Shown: positions 38,584-49,610, counted from the first letter of the stretch. The stretch: 64,000 nucleotides of DNA from CAVSMC01 sp963798655 (GCA_963798655.1 CAWCUH010000001.1:372001-436000), one strand, 5' to 3'. Notes: generated by a model not told the origin, from the letters alone. A program made the numbers and translations.

Positions 38584-38922
38584 GATATCGAATCGCATTT
38601 GCGCGCTCGAGCGGCCGCGCGAGGGTCCCGCGAGACGCTCGCTCCATTGTGTTTCGCTACGCTCCTAATTATCATGACCGACCGGCGAGCATCTCGGTCC
38701 GCCGGGCTTGTGCCATCCGCAAACCCTTGTCTTGTCGCGCTGTTGAGCCGTGATTCACGAAGTCGCCACGGACGTCGGCGAACGGCGGTTCGCCAATCGA
38801 GGCGCCGACGCCGCGCTGGCTGCGCCCGGCGGTGCCGGCACCGGCGCGCTCGACCGAATGACGTCGCACGCGCGGCATTATGCTCGTGTCGGCGGCTCGC
38901 GCGCACATGGCGGCAGACGGCA
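38584..38922. other. Gene-poor interval upstream of enoyl-CoA hydratase
   Basis: About 340 bases without a convincing gene. Short open frames on both strands show arginine/serine-rich translations typical of non-coding GC-rich DNA. The interval follows the IS remnant and dehydrogenase fragment and may be further rearrangement debris. Any promoter for the downstream hydratase and ABC transporter genes should lie here; I see no clear -35/-10 pair. Confidence 0.5.
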
Positions 38923-39732
38923 ATGCGCTTGCCGCTGAACGACCCCACCGACGCCGAGCACGACGTCGTGCTGCTGGAGCGGCAAGGCGCCACAGCCATC
39001 GTCACCATCAATCGTCCGGAAAAGCTCAATGCGCTGAACGATGCCGTCTTTGCCGGGCTGCGGACGCAGCTCGACACGCTGGAAAGCGACGCGTCGGTCA
39101 GCGTGCTGATCATCACCGGCGCCGGCGAGAAAGCGTTCGTGGCCGGCGCCGATATCGAGCGCCTTGCGCAGATGGACACGACGCAGGCCGTCGAGCAGAT
39201 GACGTCCGGCCATCGGCTGTTCCTGCGCATTGGCGAATACCCGAAGCCGACGATTGCGATGGTGAACGGCTATGCGCTCGGAGGCGGCTTCGAGCTCGCG
39301 TTGTCGTGCGACATGATCGTCGCTTCCGAAAACGCGATGTTCGGCTTCCCCGAGATCACGCTGGACACGCTACCCGGTTGGGGCGGCACGCAGCTTGCGC
39401 CGCGCAAGATGGGCCCGAACCGCGCGAGCGAGATGGTGCTGACGGGCAGCCAGTACTCGGCGGCCGACTGCAACGCGTTCGGGTTCATCAACCGACTGGT
39501 GCCGCTCGCGCGGCTTCGCTCCACGGCGATCGAGCTTGCCGCGTTGCTCGCGAAAAGGCATCCGTTCGCGCTCCAGATGGCGAAGGCTGCGCTCCGGCAA
39601 GCCGACGCGTTGGATCTCGCCGCCGGCATGCGCTACGAGGCATTGGCGTATGTCGCGAACTTCAGCGTTCCGCATGCGAAGGCGGGATTGAACGCGTTTC
39701 TGAACCGCAAGCAGAGCCGTCCACCAAAGTAG
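38923..39732 (+). CDS. Enoyl-CoA hydratase/isomerase family protein
   Basis: A 269-residue crotonase-fold protein. It has the oxyanion-hole motifs GAGEKAFVAGADI and ALGGGFELALSCDMIVAS, and the catalytic acidic residues expected in FGFPEITLDTLPGWGGTQ. Typical activity is hydration of trans-2-enoyl-CoA, though isomerase and hydrolase roles occur in the family. The start is set at MRLPLNDP with residues upstream read as non-coding. The ABC importer permease gene follows after 56 bases, an uncommon partnership that places acyl-CoA chemistry with the transporter. Confidence 0.87.
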   Translation: MRLPLNDPTDAEHDVVLLERQGATAIVTINRPEKLNALNDAVFAGLRTQLDTLESDASVSVLIITGAGEKAFVAGADIERLAQMDTTQAVEQMTSGHRLFLRIGEYPKPTIAMVNGYALGGGFELALSCDMIVASENAMFGFPEITLDTLPGWGGTQLAPRKMGPNRASEMVLTGSQYSAADCNAFGFINRLVPLARLRSTAIELAALLAKRHPFALQMAKAALRQADALDLAAGMRYEALAYVANFSVPHAKAGLNAFLNRKQSRPPK

Positions 39733-39788
39733 CGCCGCACGCCGCGCGGCACGCGCGGCCATCGACGCAAGCGAAGGAAGCGGGATCG

Positions 39789-40694
39789 ATGATCGAGGGT
39801 CGGCGTCTGCGCAGCGCATTCGGCGAACGCCAGCGGTTCATGCTGATGCTGATCGCACCGGCCGTCATTCTGCTCGTGCTGTTCCAGGCGGTTCCGATCT
39901 TCATCGGCGGTGGCGCGAGTTTCCGCGACTGGATGCTGTTCAACCCGAAAAAGACGTGGGTCGGGCTGTCGCATTACATCAATGTGATGACCGATCCCGA
40001 GTTCCGCAACATCGTGCTCGTCAACACGTTCCTGTTCATGGTCGCGAGCGTCACCATCTCGCTGCTGGTCGGTCTTGCGCTCGCCATTGCGCTGAACCGC
40101 CCGTTCCGCAGCCAGAAGCTCGTGCAGACGGTGCTGCTGCTGCCGCTGATGGTGGCGCCGGTGATCGCGGCGATCATGGTGCGCTGGATATTCAACGACC
40201 AGTTCGGCGTCGTGAACGCGATCCTCGAGGCGGTCGGCATCACGGGCCAGCCATGGCTCGTGCAGCGATGGTCGGCATTTGCGATCATCGTGCTCACCGA
40301 CTGCTGGCTGTGGATCCCCTGGTTCACGCTGCTGCTGCTCGCCGGCCTGCAGAGCCTGCCGAAGGAGCCGTTCGAGGCCGCGGCGATCGACGGCACGAGC
40401 CGCTGGCGCGTGTTCGTCCATCTGACGGTGCCGATGCTGCGCCCGGTCATCATCGTCTGCGTGGTTATCCGTGCAATCGACGCGTTCCGCACGTTCGACA
40501 TCGTCTGGGCGCTGACTGGCGGCGGCCCAGCGCGCCAGACCGAGCTTTTCAGCGTGTACGCGTACGAGCAGGCGTTCGTGTTTCTGAATTTCGGCCGCGG
40601 CTCCGCGGCGGCCATCATCGGCGCCGTGATCATCCTGGTGGTCGGGCTGTTGCTCTATCGAGCGCTGGACCGCGTGCGCAGGGTCTCGCAATGA
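39789..40694 (+). CDS. Sugar-type ABC transporter permease 1 (UgpA/MalF-like)
   Basis: A 301-residue inner-membrane protein with six predicted helices and the coupling loop EAAAIDGTSRWRVFVHLTVPML. The segment LLPLMVAPVIAAIMVRWIFNDQFGVVN is typical of CUT1 carbohydrate permeases. GAAGGAAG precedes the ATG. The stop overlaps the next permease gene (ATGA), so the two halves are co-translated. Confidence 0.9.
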   Translation: MIEGRRLRSAFGERQRFMLMLIAPAVILLVLFQAVPIFIGGGASFRDWMLFNPKKTWVGLSHYINVMTDPEFRNIVLVNTFLFMVASVTISLLVGLALAIALNRPFRSQKLVQTVLLLPLMVAPVIAAIMVRWIFNDQFGVVNAILEAVGITGQPWLVQRWSAFAIIVLTDCWLWIPWFTLLLLAGLQSLPKEPFEAAAIDGTSRWRVFVHLTVPMLRPVIIVCVVIRAIDAFRTFDIVWALTGGGPARQTELFSVYAYEQAFVFLNFGRGSAAAIIGAVIILVVGLLLYRALDRVRRVSQ

Positions 40695-41545
40695 ACACGG
40701 CCGATGTGGCGGTGAGCGCGGCGGGCGCCGGGTTTTTCGATTCGATGGCGCCGGGCGCGCGCCGCGCGTTCTTCGGCCTCGCCATCGGAGCAGTGTGCTT
40801 CCTGTTCGCCTTCCCGGTGCTGTGGCTGCTGCTGACATCGCTGCGGCCCGAGTCGGGGGTCTACTACGTGTACCGCGGGCTCGACTTCACGCTCGACAGC
40901 TACCTCCAGGTGCTCAATACACCGCGGCTCGTCCAGGCGTTCTTCAACAGCGGCGTGATCGCCTCGCTTGCCACGGTATTTTCGCTGCTGGTGACGGTTT
41001 CGAGCGGCTACATGCTGTCGCGCTTTCGCGGCCCGATCGCGAGCAGCTGGTTCGGCGTGATCTACGCGATGCGCTGCGTGCCGTATGTCACGTGGGTGCT
41101 GCCGCTGTATTTCGTCGAGCAGAGCTACGGCATGTACGACACGTATGCCGGCCTGCTGCTGCCGCACATCGCCGTGCACATCTGCTTCTTCTCGTGGCTG
41201 ATGAAAGGCTTCTTCGACGGCATCGACTCGTCGATGGAGTCGGCGGCGCTGATCGACGGCTGCACGCGCTGGGGCGCGTTTTTCCGTGTCGCGCTGCCGG
41301 CGGCGATTCCGGCCATCTCGGCGCTTGCGATACTGTGCTGGCTGTTCACGTGGAACGAGTTCCTGTTTGCGCTGATCCTGACCGGACAGAACACGCCGGT
41401 CATCACTGTCGTCATGTCGCAGTTCGTCTCGGAGATGGGAATGCAGTGGAACCTGATGGCGGCGACATCGATGCTCGCGCTGGTGCCGGCGTTCGTGCTC
41501 ACGCTGTTCGGGCAGAAGTACGTCATCCGCGGATTGAAGATTTGA
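40691..41545 (+). CDS. Sugar-type ABC transporter permease 2 (UgpE/MalG-like)
   Basis: A 284-residue permease with six hydrophobic helices, the CUT1 second-subunit N-terminus (FPVLWLLLTSLRPESGVYY), and the coupling motif ESAALIDGCTRWGAFFRVALP. The end, FVLTLFGQKYVIRGLKI, is the conserved tail of MalG-type subunits (FGQKYVxRGLxxGAVKG), shortened here. It overlaps permease 1 by 4 bases and is followed by the binding-protein gene. Confidence 0.9.
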   Translation: MNTADVAVSAAGAGFFDSMAPGARRAFFGLAIGAVCFLFAFPVLWLLLTSLRPESGVYYVYRGLDFTLDSYLQVLNTPRLVQAFFNSGVIASLATVFSLLVTVSSGYMLSRFRGPIASSWFGVIYAMRCVPYVTWVLPLYFVEQSYGMYDTYAGLLLPHIAVHICFFSWLMKGFFDGIDSSMESAALIDGCTRWGAFFRVALPAAIPAISALAILCWLFTWNEFLFALILTGQNTPVITVVMSQFVSEMGMQWNLMAATSMLALVPAFVLTLFGQKYVIRGLKI

Positions 41546-41630
41546 ACGCTGCGCTTGCTCCGTAATGCACGGAGCCGGCGCTTTTGTCGAAACAGAAGCA
41601 TACCAATGTGAGAAGGCCAAGGAGGAAGTG

Positions 41631-42926
41631 ATGACGCACGCGATACGATGGTTGTCGGCGATTGCCGGAGTAGCACTGCTCGCGGGCGCTTCGGGCGCGG
41701 CGCTGGCGCAGCAAAAGGAGTTGCGCGTCGCCTATCAGCCGAATCCGCTGCAGGAAGCATCGATCGACATGATGGTCAAGTGGGGCCAGGCGAACAACGT
41801 CAAGGTCACCAAGATTCCCAATTCGTACGGCGTCTATGTCGAGAAGATGACGGCGTCGCTCACCTCGGGCTCCGACCAGTACGACGTGATCTGGCACAAC
41901 GACGACTGGGGACAACTCTGGGCGCACCTGCTGGAGCCGCTCGATGACGTCCCCGGCCTCAAGTACGCCGACAAGTGGAGCACCGATCCGATCATCTTCC
42001 ACAACAAGGAAGGCAAGACCACCGTCGTGCCGATGGGCGAGACGCTCGGCGCACTGTTCTACCGCACCGACCTCGTCCAGGAAAGCGAGCTTCCGAAGAC
42101 GTGGGCCGATCTCGTTGCGCTCAGCAAGAAGCTGCAGGGGGCGGGAAAGGTCAAGTTCGGCTTCGTCGGAGGCATGAGCAAGGACGCCGACTGGAACTCG
42201 ACGCTGTGGACCGTCTGGAACAACGGCTGCGACGTGATGAAGCCGTTCTGGACCCGCGACAACGCGCAACTCGCTAAGGCGGGCTGGGAAAGCGGCCTGA
42301 ACGAGCCGTGCATGCGCCAGGTCGCGGAATTCTGGTGGGATGCGCTCAAGAAGGACAAGATCAGCCCGAACGGCATGCCATCTTACGGACGCAACGAGGC
42401 CAACGCCGTGTTCATGGTCGGCGACGCCGCGTTTACGGTCGCCGATACGACGTACTGGAACGACTTCAACGACCCGGCCAAGTCGAAGGTCGCCGGCAAG
42501 GTCGGGCTTGCGAAGTTTCCGCAGGGGCCGATGAGCAAGAGCGTCGAGAACTGGGACGAGATCTGGGGCTGGGCGATTCCGAAGGCGATCCCGGCGGAAC
42601 GCAAGGCGCTTGCCAAGCAGATGCTGTCGGCCATCATGTCGGACGAGGAAGGCCAGATCGCGCTGTGGAAGAAGACCGGCGCGCCGCCGCCCAACGTCAC
42701 GCTATGGCCGAAGATCGCGAAGACAGATGCTTTCATGCAGAAGCTACAGCGAGATTATCTGGATCCGCCGCACAAGACGCACTCGGCTTACTACTTCGCG
42801 CAGTGGACCGCCGTGCACAAGGCGTACAACGACGCGATGACCGCAGCGGTCACCGGCTCGCGGGAGAACATTCCGAAGGCGCTGGCCGAAGGCGCGGTGA
42901 ACATCCACAACGCCGCGAAGCAATAA
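41631..42926 (+). CDS. Extracellular solute-binding protein, family 1
   Basis: A 431-residue periplasmic binding protein with signal peptide ([27 protein letters not shown], cut after ALA) and a cluster-B type fold ([35 protein letters not shown]). A very strong ribosome site AAGGAGG (41619-41625) sits 5 bases before the ATG, as expected for a protein needed in excess. The aromatic-rich stretch [15 protein letters not shown] and [10 protein letters not shown] could line a carbohydrate or aromatic site. The ligand is unknown. Confidence 0.9.
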   Translation: MTHAIRWLSAIAGVALLAGASGAALAQQKELRVAYQPNPLQEASIDMMVKWGQANNVKVTKIPNSYGVYVEKMTASLTSGSDQYDVIWHNDDWGQLWAHLLEPLDDVPGLKYADKWSTDPIIFHNKEGKTTVVPMGETLGALFYRTDLVQESELPKTWADLVALSKKLQGAGKVKFGFVGGMSKDADWNSTLWTVWNNGCDVMKPFWTRDNAQLAKAGWESGLNEPCMRQVAEFWWDALKKDKISPNGMPSYGRNEANAVFMVGDAAFTVADTTYWNDFNDPAKSKVAGKVGLAKFPQGPMSKSVENWDEIWGWAIPKAIPAERKALAKQMLSAIMSDEEGQIALWKKTGAPPPNVTLWPKIAKTDAFMQKLQRDYLDPPHKTHSAYYFAQWTAVHKAYNDAMTAAVTGSRENIPKALAEGAVNIHNAAKQ

Positions 42927-43036
42927 GCGGTTGCATTCGCGTGTCACGCGTCGGGAGCGATCCCGGCGCGCTCATGCGCGCATACCGCGCGCGGTCTTCG
43001 CCGCCGCGCTTCACGTTCGGTGTGATCGTCGACAAG

Positions 43037-44131
<1,095 letters not shown>

Positions 44132-44170
44132 ATCGGGCGGCTCGCGAACGCCGCCGGTCAAAGGACCGTC

Positions 44171-45115
44171 ATGTACGCAGCGCCACCGGTCGTCCGCACT
44201 GAGGTCTTCGCGCGTATCCCGGACAAGTTCCGCATTCGCGGCCGCACCAATCGATGGATCGACGTTCAGCGCGGCGGCGCGGAAACGACGTGCTTTCTCG
44301 AGGGGCCGTCGTTCGACCTCGCGGGCAACCTCTATGTCGTCGACGTCGCATGGGGAAGGATCTTTCGCATTGCGCCAGACGGCGAAGTCGACCTCTTCAC
44401 CGAATACGACGGCGAGCCGAACGGACTGAAGATCCATCGCGACGGGCGCATCTTCGTCGCCGACTATCGTCACGGCATCATGGTCGTCGACCCGGTCACG
44501 CGCGCGGTCACTCCGTTCGTCGACCGCGCGGCGCTCGACCGGTTCAAGGGCGTCAACGATCTCGTCTTCGCCTCGAACGGCGATCTTTACTTCACCGACC
44601 AGGGGCTCACCGGCCTGCACGACCCGACCGGCGCGCTGTATCGGGTGCGCGCCGACGGTCGGCTGGATCGCCTGCTCGCCAACATTCCGAGTCCCAATGG
44701 CCTGGTGCTCGACCTCGCAGAAGGCGCGGTATTCGTCAACGTCACGCGCGCGAACAGCGTCTGGCGCGTTCCGCTGCTGCCCACCGGCGCGCCGTACAAG
44801 GTCGGTGTGTTCATTCAGCTCTCCGGCGGCCTCGGCGGGCCGGACGGGCTCGCGATCGACAGCGCCGGCAACCTTGCCGTCGCTCACATCGGTTTGGGCG
44901 TCGTGTGGCTTTTCAGCCGCCTGGGCGAGCCGCTCGCCCGCATCAACTCGTGCGCGGGGCTCGCAACGACGAACGTCGCATACGGCGGCCGCGACAATCG
45001 CACGCTCTACATCACCGAATCGGAATCGGGGTCGGTGCTGGCCGCACAGCTCGACGTGCCGGGCCGCGCGATGTACTCGCACATGCTCGCGGGTCCCGTC
45101 GCGGGCGGCGCTTGA
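44171..45115 (+). CDS. SMP-30/gluconolactonase-like beta-propeller protein
   Basis: A 314-residue six-bladed propeller protein. Metal-ligand positions of the SMP-30 family are recognisable: the first Glu in CFLEGPSFD, the Asn in FKGVNDLVF, the Asn in SPNGLVLD, and Asp in GPDGLAID. Family members hydrolyse sugar or other lactones and some are strictosidine-synthase-like. It lies 39 bases downstream of the ABC ATPase in the same direction, so a lactone step after uptake is plausible. It converges on the CoA-transferase gene. Confidence 0.85.
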   Translation: MYAAPPVVRTEVFARIPDKFRIRGRTNRWIDVQRGGAETTCFLEGPSFDLAGNLYVVDVAWGRIFRIAPDGEVDLFTEYDGEPNGLKIHRDGRIFVADYRHGIMVVDPVTRAVTPFVDRAALDRFKGVNDLVFASNGDLYFTDQGLTGLHDPTGALYRVRADGRLDRLLANIPSPNGLVLDLAEGAVFVNVTRANSVWRVPLLPTGAPYKVGVFIQLSGGLGGPDGLAIDSAGNLAVAHIGLGVVWLFSRLGEPLARINSCAGLATTNVAYGGRDNRTLYITESESGSVLAAQLDVPGRAMYSHMLAGPVAGGA

Positions 45116-45127
45116 CGCTGGACAAAA

Positions 45128-46324
45128 CTACCCCGGCGCGGCGAGAACGACGCCGTCGGCGCGCAGCGCCTCTATTGCACGGGCATCGAAGCCGAGCTCG
45201 GCGAGTATCGCCACCGATTGTGCGCCCAGCCGCTGCGGCGTGAGCCGCACGCCGGGCGCCTTGCCGTCATAGAAAACCGGGTGACTCACTAGCGTTACCG
45301 GCACACCGCTTTCGCCGGTCACCGTCGTGAAACTTTCGAGGTACCGGACCTGAGGATCGGTCACAACGGCCGCATAGTCGTTCACCGGCGAATGCCAGAC
45401 GTCCTTTTCCCGGAACAGCGCGGTCCAGTGCGCCATGGGCATCGTGATCAGGTAGCGGGCGAGCAGGTTCGAAATGCGCTCCTGCTCCGCGAACGCTTCG
45501 TCCGCCGGAATGCGCTCGTCGTCGGGCACATCGACGATGTCGTAAATGGCTTCAAGCGACCCGAGCGATATCGCGATGTGCCCGTCCGCGGTCGGGTAGA
45601 TTCCGTAGGGCGGCGAGAAATACCAGCCGGCGACATTGCCCGGCTGGCTGACGTCGCTCGACTGCCCGCTGTTGAGATAGCAGGTGAGCGACTCCTGTTG
45701 CAGACTGAGCGAGGCGCTCAGCAGGTTGACGTCGACGCGGCACCCTTCGCCGTGTCGAAGCCGGCGCAGCAATGCGGCGAGAATGCCCATCGCGTAGAGC
45801 GCCGCGCCGTGGTGATCGACGATCGACACGCCGACCGCACGGGGCCCTTCGCCGCGCTTGCCGGTGATCGCCGCGAGTCCCGACATCGCCTGAATGATCA
45901 GGTCTTGCCCGGGTCGGTTGGCATAGGGGCCGTCGGCGCCGAATCCCGAGCCGGCCGCGTAGATGATGTCCGGCTTGATCGCCTTGACCGCGTCGTAGTC
46001 GAGGCCGAGCTTTTTCATGACGCCGGGGCGATAGTTCTCGGTGACGACGTCTGCGGTGGCGATCAGCCTGCGTACGATGTCGATGCCCCGCGGGTCCTTC
46101 AGGTTCAGCGCGACGCTGCGCTTGTTCCGATTGCCCAGAAGGTGCAGCATCGTGTGGCCGTCGACGGTCAGGCTGTCGACGCCGCCCCACTTGCGCTGAA
46201 ACGCGCCCTCGACGGGCTCGACCGATATCACGTCGGCGCCGAGGTCCGCGAGATATTGCACTCCGAGCGGACCCATCAGGAAATGATTGAAGCTGATGAC
46301 GCGGATGCCCTCAAGGCCGTACAT
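45128..46324 (-). CDS. CaiB/BaiF CoA-transferase family protein (copy 1)
   Basis: A 398-residue family III CoA-transferase. It begins LEGIRVISFNHFLMGPLGVQYLADLGADVISVE (read in parts: MGPLGVQYLADLGADVI) with the catalytic aspartate expected near PGQDLIIQAMSGLAAITG. The insertion NVAGWYFSPPYGIYPTADGHIAIS and C-terminal HPVFYDGKAPGVRLTPQRLG are family typical. It transfers CoA between carboxylic acids without a ping-pong intermediate on the protein alone. It is paired with a GH88-like gene 60 bases upstream. A second member at 49611 is clearly homologous. Confidence 0.88.
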   Translation of the reverse strand: MYGLEGIRVISFNHFLMGPLGVQYLADLGADVISVEPVEGAFQRKWGGVDSLTVDGHTMLHLLGNRNKRSVALNLKDPRGIDIVRRLIATADVVTENYRPGVMKKLGLDYDAVKAIKPDIIYAAGSGFGADGPYANRPGQDLIIQAMSGLAAITGKRGEGPRAVGVSIVDHHGAALYAMGILAALLRRLRHGEGCRVDVNLLSASLSLQQESLTCYLNSGQSSDVSQPGNVAGWYFSPPYGIYPTADGHIAISLGSLEAIYDIVDVPDDERIPADEAFAEQERISNLLARYLITMPMAHWTALFREKDVWHSPVNDYAAVVTDPQVRYLESFTTVTGESGVPVTLVSHPVFYDGKAPGVRLTPQRLGAQSVAILAELGFDARAIEALRADGVVLAAPG

Positions 46325-46384
46325 GGGATGCTCCCGGTCGATACCGCGCACGTCGAGGAGCGTGCGCGCAAGACGATGCGGCAA

Positions 46385-47575
46385 TCAGCAAGGCTTGTTC
46401 GCGTCGGGACGGAAGCGCCCTGGGTGCAGCAGCTTGCACAGCACCTCGGCAAAGTAGAAATCCCCGAACATCGTCGCGCTGTCGACGCCCTCGTTGTGCG
46501 GCTTGGAATAGCAGCCGTGCTTGAGCAGGCCGCGGTGGGCGCCTTCGCGCGCCAGATAGTCGGCGCAGAGCGTGGCCACGATCCAGCCGCACTTGTGCCG
46601 GTATTCGGCGGCGCGGTCGCCGTCTGGATGCAGCGCGGCAAGATCGAACAGCGCCGAGGCGGCGACCGCCGCGGCCGCGGAGTCCTTGGAATTACCGGGC
46701 GTACGCGGCGCGTCGAAATCCCACGGCGGGACCGGGTCGTGGCCGAGGCGGTCGAGGAAATACGTGGCGAGCTTGTCCGCGAGTTCGAGATATTCCGGCT
46801 TTCGCGTCTCGCGGGCGGACTGGGTATATCCGTAAATGGCCCAAGTCTGTCCGCGCGACCACGCCGAATCGTCGGCGAACCCTTGAAACGTGTAGCCGCG
46901 CACCCGCTCTCCGGTAAGCTCGTCGTATTCCACAGCGTGAAACGTCGAGTTGTCGGGACGAACGAACCCGCGTCGCGTGCATGCCGCGTGGGCGTCGGCG
47001 GCGAGCCGGAAGCTCGCATCGCCGCTGTGGTTCGACGCCCAGTAGAGAAGCGGCAGATTCGCCATCGTGTCGATCGCCGAGCTGCGCCGACCGCGCGGAT
47101 CGGACATCAGGCCCCACGACGAGATGTAGGCGCCCAGCGGCGTCGTGACGAGCCGCGCGCGCAGACGACAGGCGGCCTGCATGGCGGTCTCGGCGAACCA
47201 CGACTCCTTGGTAATGAAAAAGGCGGGAATCGCGCTGCTGTCGAAAATGAAGCCGATGTCGTGCGTGTTCGGATCCTGCGCGCGCTGCGCGACGAGACGC
47301 ATCCGCTCGCGGGCACACACGAGAAACGATGAAGCGCCGGTGTGAAGGTACGCGGCGAGATGCAGTCCCACGAGGAAGCCGCAATGCCAGTTGCCGTGGC
47401 TCCATGCATTGCCGCTGTACCCGGCGGAGTCGGACGCCGGCGCCGTTACCCAGTGCCCGTCGGCAGCCGTGACCACCGGGAACCGGATTCCGAGCGTCGG
47501 CTCGTCTTCGGCGAGCTTCGCCGCGAGCAGGTCGAGCGCCTCGCGCGCCAGCGCGTTCGAGATCGCGGTCAACAA
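46385..47575 (-). CDS. GH88-family unsaturated glucuronyl hydrolase-like protein (copy 1)
   Basis: About 396 residues of an (alpha/alpha)6-barrel protein. GH88 features: THDIGFIFDSS with the first catalytic Asp position, SAIDTMANLPLLYWASNHSGD with the second, and GFADDSAWSRGQTWAIYGY. These enzymes hydrate the C4-C5 double bond of unsaturated uronides released by lyases. The start is uncertain: no ATG lies near the domain start, and I place it at TTG (47573-47575); the frame stays open to 47764. A GGGGAG lies a little upstream. No polysaccharide lyase gene is visible in the window. Confidence 0.82.
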   Translation of the reverse strand: MLTAISNALAREALDLLAAKLAEDEPTLGIRFPVVTAADGHWVTAPASDSAGYSGNAWSHGNWHCGFLVGLHLAAYLHTGASSFLVCARERMRLVAQRAQDPNTHDIGFIFDSSAIPAFFITKESWFAETAMQAACRLRARLVTTPLGAYISSWGLMSDPRGRRSSAIDTMANLPLLYWASNHSGDASFRLAADAHAACTRRGFVRPDNSTFHAVEYDELTGERVRGYTFQGFADDSAWSRGQTWAIYGYTQSARETRKPEYLELADKLATYFLDRLGHDPVPPWDFDAPRTPGNSKDSAAAAVAASALFDLAALHPDGDRAAEYRHKCGWIVATLCADYLAREGAHRGLLKHGCYSKPHNEGVDSATMFGDFYFAEVLCKLLHPGRFRPDANKPC

Positions 47576-47940
47576 GCGTCTGATGCTGGTTCGACACTTC
47601 GTTCTCCCCGCCGCGCCGCGTCGTGACCGATCGGCTGCGTTCGTCTCAGTCGGAGCTCGACGCTCGACGCTGCAGCAATGCAAGGGGTCGCAGCAAAACT
47701 TCGATCGGCGAGAACGGCTCGCGGTTCGATCGGCGCGCCGTGGCGCGCGTTCATTCGGCGGCATCGTGCGATCGCGGTGGAACGGAATTGTAGCAAAGGC
47801 CGCTCGATCGCGTCACGCATCCAAACGAGCGTCGAGTGCTACCATCGAGCTTCGTATCGTTGTCGACGAGCCGATTCGTCCGGTGCAAAATCGCGATTTG
47901 CCGCGCTCGCGCTGCATGCGCGCGTCTTCCGAGACCTCTC
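47576..47940. other. Divergent intergenic region between GH88-like and MaoC genes
   Basis: About 365 bases without a recognisable gene. It should contain the start signals of both the leftward GH88/CoA-transferase pair and the rightward MaoC-acyl-CoA dehydrogenase-CoA-transferase set. Short AT-richer patches exist near 47785 (GGAATTGTAGCAAAG) and 47880 (GTGCAAAATCGCG), but I find no convincing promoter pair, palindrome or RNA. Confidence 0.5.
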
Positions 47941-48366
47941 ATGGCCAAACGTCCGCACATGGACTGCTATGCGATCGGCGACACCGCTGACTTCGCGAAG
48001 ACCGTTTCGGAATATGACGTCTATGGCTTCGCCGGCATCGCCGGCGACTTCTTCGGAGTGCACGTTAACGAGGAATACGCGAAGACGACGCGCTTCGGCA
48101 CGCGGATCGCCCAAGGCGCGCTTTCGGTCGCATTCATCTCGACGGTGATGGGATACATGGCGGCGAAAGCGCCCAATCCGGGCGCGGTGTCCTACCGGTA
48201 CGACATCACGTTTCTCGCGGCGGTGCGCATCGGCGACACGTTGACCGCGCGTCTTACGCTCGTCGAGAAGGACGACGAGCGCAATACCTGCATATTCGAC
48301 GCCGCGGTCACGTCGCACGCGGGCGAGGTCGTCGCAAACGGGCGCACGTATCTGAAGGTTCTGTAA
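47941..48366 (+). CDS. MaoC-family hydratase (copy 1)
   Basis: A 141-residue hot-dog-fold protein. The hydratase signature FAGIAGDFFGVHVNEEYAK holds the Asp and His of the catalytic pair, followed by RFGTRIAQGALSV, where glutamine takes the place of the common histidine in (I/A)HG. Members hydrate (R)-3-hydroxyacyl-CoA or other 2-enoyl-CoA compounds. The start at MAKRPHMDC follows the divergent promoter gap. A homologous protein is encoded at 55185, and both sit next to a GH88-like gene. Confidence 0.87.
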   Translation: MAKRPHMDCYAIGDTADFAKTVSEYDVYGFAGIAGDFFGVHVNEEYAKTTRFGTRIAQGALSVAFISTVMGYMAAKAPNPGAVSYRYDITFLAAVRIGDTLTARLTLVEKDDERNTCIFDAAVTSHAGEVVANGRTYLKVL

Positions 48367-48443
48367 CCCTTCCCGCTGCGCGCGCGCCCGCGTCGGCACG
48401 CGAGCATGCTTGCCTCCGTCGCAGATTCGAAGGACCAGCCCCG

Positions 48444-49589
48444 ATGCCGTTCTGGAAAACCGAGCAACACGAGATGGTGCGCTCCGCGGTGCGCCGCTTT
48501 GCCGAGAACGAGATCGCACCGGTAGCCGAAGCGCTGTGGGAACAGCAGGCGTTTCCGTATGCGTTCTGGAAGAGAGCGGGCGAGCTCGGTTTCGCGGGGC
48601 TGCCGTACCCGGAGCGATGGGGCGGAGGGGGCGGCGACTGGGTGTCATTTGCCATCGTGCTGGAGGAGCTCGCACGCATCGACTGCGCGGTGTCCAATGC
48701 CGTGATGGCGAACTCGTCGGTTGCAAGCCTGCTGAACAATTTCGGCACCGATGCGCAACGCGAGCGGTACCTGTGTCCGATCCTCGACGGCCGGCAGATC
48801 GGCTCGATCGCGCTGTCCGAGCCGAACGCCGGTTCGGACGCCGCCAACATCGAGACGCACGCCGAGGTCGTCGACGGACAATGGCTGCTGAACGGCGCGA
48901 AGACGTTCATCAGCAATTCGGGCACGGACGTCACGGGGCCGGTGGTGCTGGCCGCGGTCACGGGGCGCAAGCCGGACGGCCGCAAGGAAATCTCGAACTT
49001 CATCGTGCTGAACGGCACGCCGGGCTTCGAATACGGGCGCAAGCTCAAGAAGATCGGCTGGCGCGCGTCCAGCACGTACGAGCTGTCGTTCCAGGATTGC
49101 CGCTTGCCGCTCGATCACCTGCTCGGAGAACGCGGTGCCGGCCTGCGCCAGACGCTGGCGACGATCAGCACGGGGCGCATCCTTATCGGCGCGATGGCGC
49201 TCGGCATTCTGCAGGGTTCGCTCGACCGATCGATCGCGTACATGAAGGAGCGGCGCGCGTTCGGCAGGCCGCTCGCGGACTTTCAGGCGTTGCAATTCAA
49301 GATCGCCGACATGGCGGTGCATGCGCAAGCCGCACGCCTGATGCTGCACGACGCCGCGGCTCGCAAGGACGCTGGCGAGCCGTTCGATCAGCAGTCGTCG
49401 ATGGCGAAGCTCTTCGCGACCGAGCACGCGATGGCGGCAGCGCACCAGGCGATCCAGATCCACGGCGGTTACGGGATCATGACCGAGTTCGCCGTGTCGC
49501 GTGCGTTCGGAGACGCGAAGGTGCTGGAGATCGTGGAGGGCACTTCCGAGATCCAGCGAATGATCATCTCGCGCATGCTGCTCGCATAG
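48444..49589 (+). CDS. Acyl-CoA dehydrogenase
   Basis: A 381-residue flavoenzyme with the short-chain acyl-CoA dehydrogenase layout: N-terminal helices, IALSEPNAGSDAAN and FISNSGTDVT in the middle beta domain, and the C-terminal IHGGYGIMTEFAVSRAFGDAK followed by IVEGTSEIQ, which holds the catalytic base Glu of the MCAD/SCAD type. It would introduce a 2,3 double bond into an acyl-CoA, handing electrons to ETF. It lies between the MaoC and CoA-transferase genes in one direction, forming an activation, oxidation and hydration set. Confidence 0.92.
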   Translation: MPFWKTEQHEMVRSAVRRFAENEIAPVAEALWEQQAFPYAFWKRAGELGFAGLPYPERWGGGGGDWVSFAIVLEELARIDCAVSNAVMANSSVASLLNNFGTDAQRERYLCPILDGRQIGSIALSEPNAGSDAANIETHAEVVDGQWLLNGAKTFISNSGTDVTGPVVLAAVTGRKPDGRKEISNFIVLNGTPGFEYGRKLKKIGWRASSTYELSFQDCRLPLDHLLGERGAGLRQTLATISTGRILIGAMALGILQGSLDRSIAYMKERRAFGRPLADFQALQFKIADMAVHAQAARLMLHDAAARKDAGEPFDQQSSMAKLFATEHAMAAAHQAIQIHGGYGIMTEFAVSRAFGDAKVLEIVEGTSEIQRMIISRMLLA

Positions 49590-49610
49590 CGTCCATACGG
49601 AGAAAGCGCA

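Noticed and set aside
38750..38938. 62-residue open frame starting MIHEVATDVGERRF
   Set aside because: Composition is Arg/Gly/Ala biased, no motif, overlaps the start of the enoyl-CoA hydratase gene in another frame.
42966..42981. GCGCGC-TCAT-GCGCGC hairpin between sugar binding-protein and ATPase genes
   Set aside because: Only six GC-alternating pairs, common by chance here, with no T-run; too weak to list as a terminator.
46692..47597. Alternative frame with GTG start and good ribosome site upstream of GH88 copy 1, suggesting a frameshift
   Set aside because: All GH88 motifs are in one uninterrupted frame, and the alternative frame translates to Arg-rich sequence; the gene more likely starts at TTG or a missed start.
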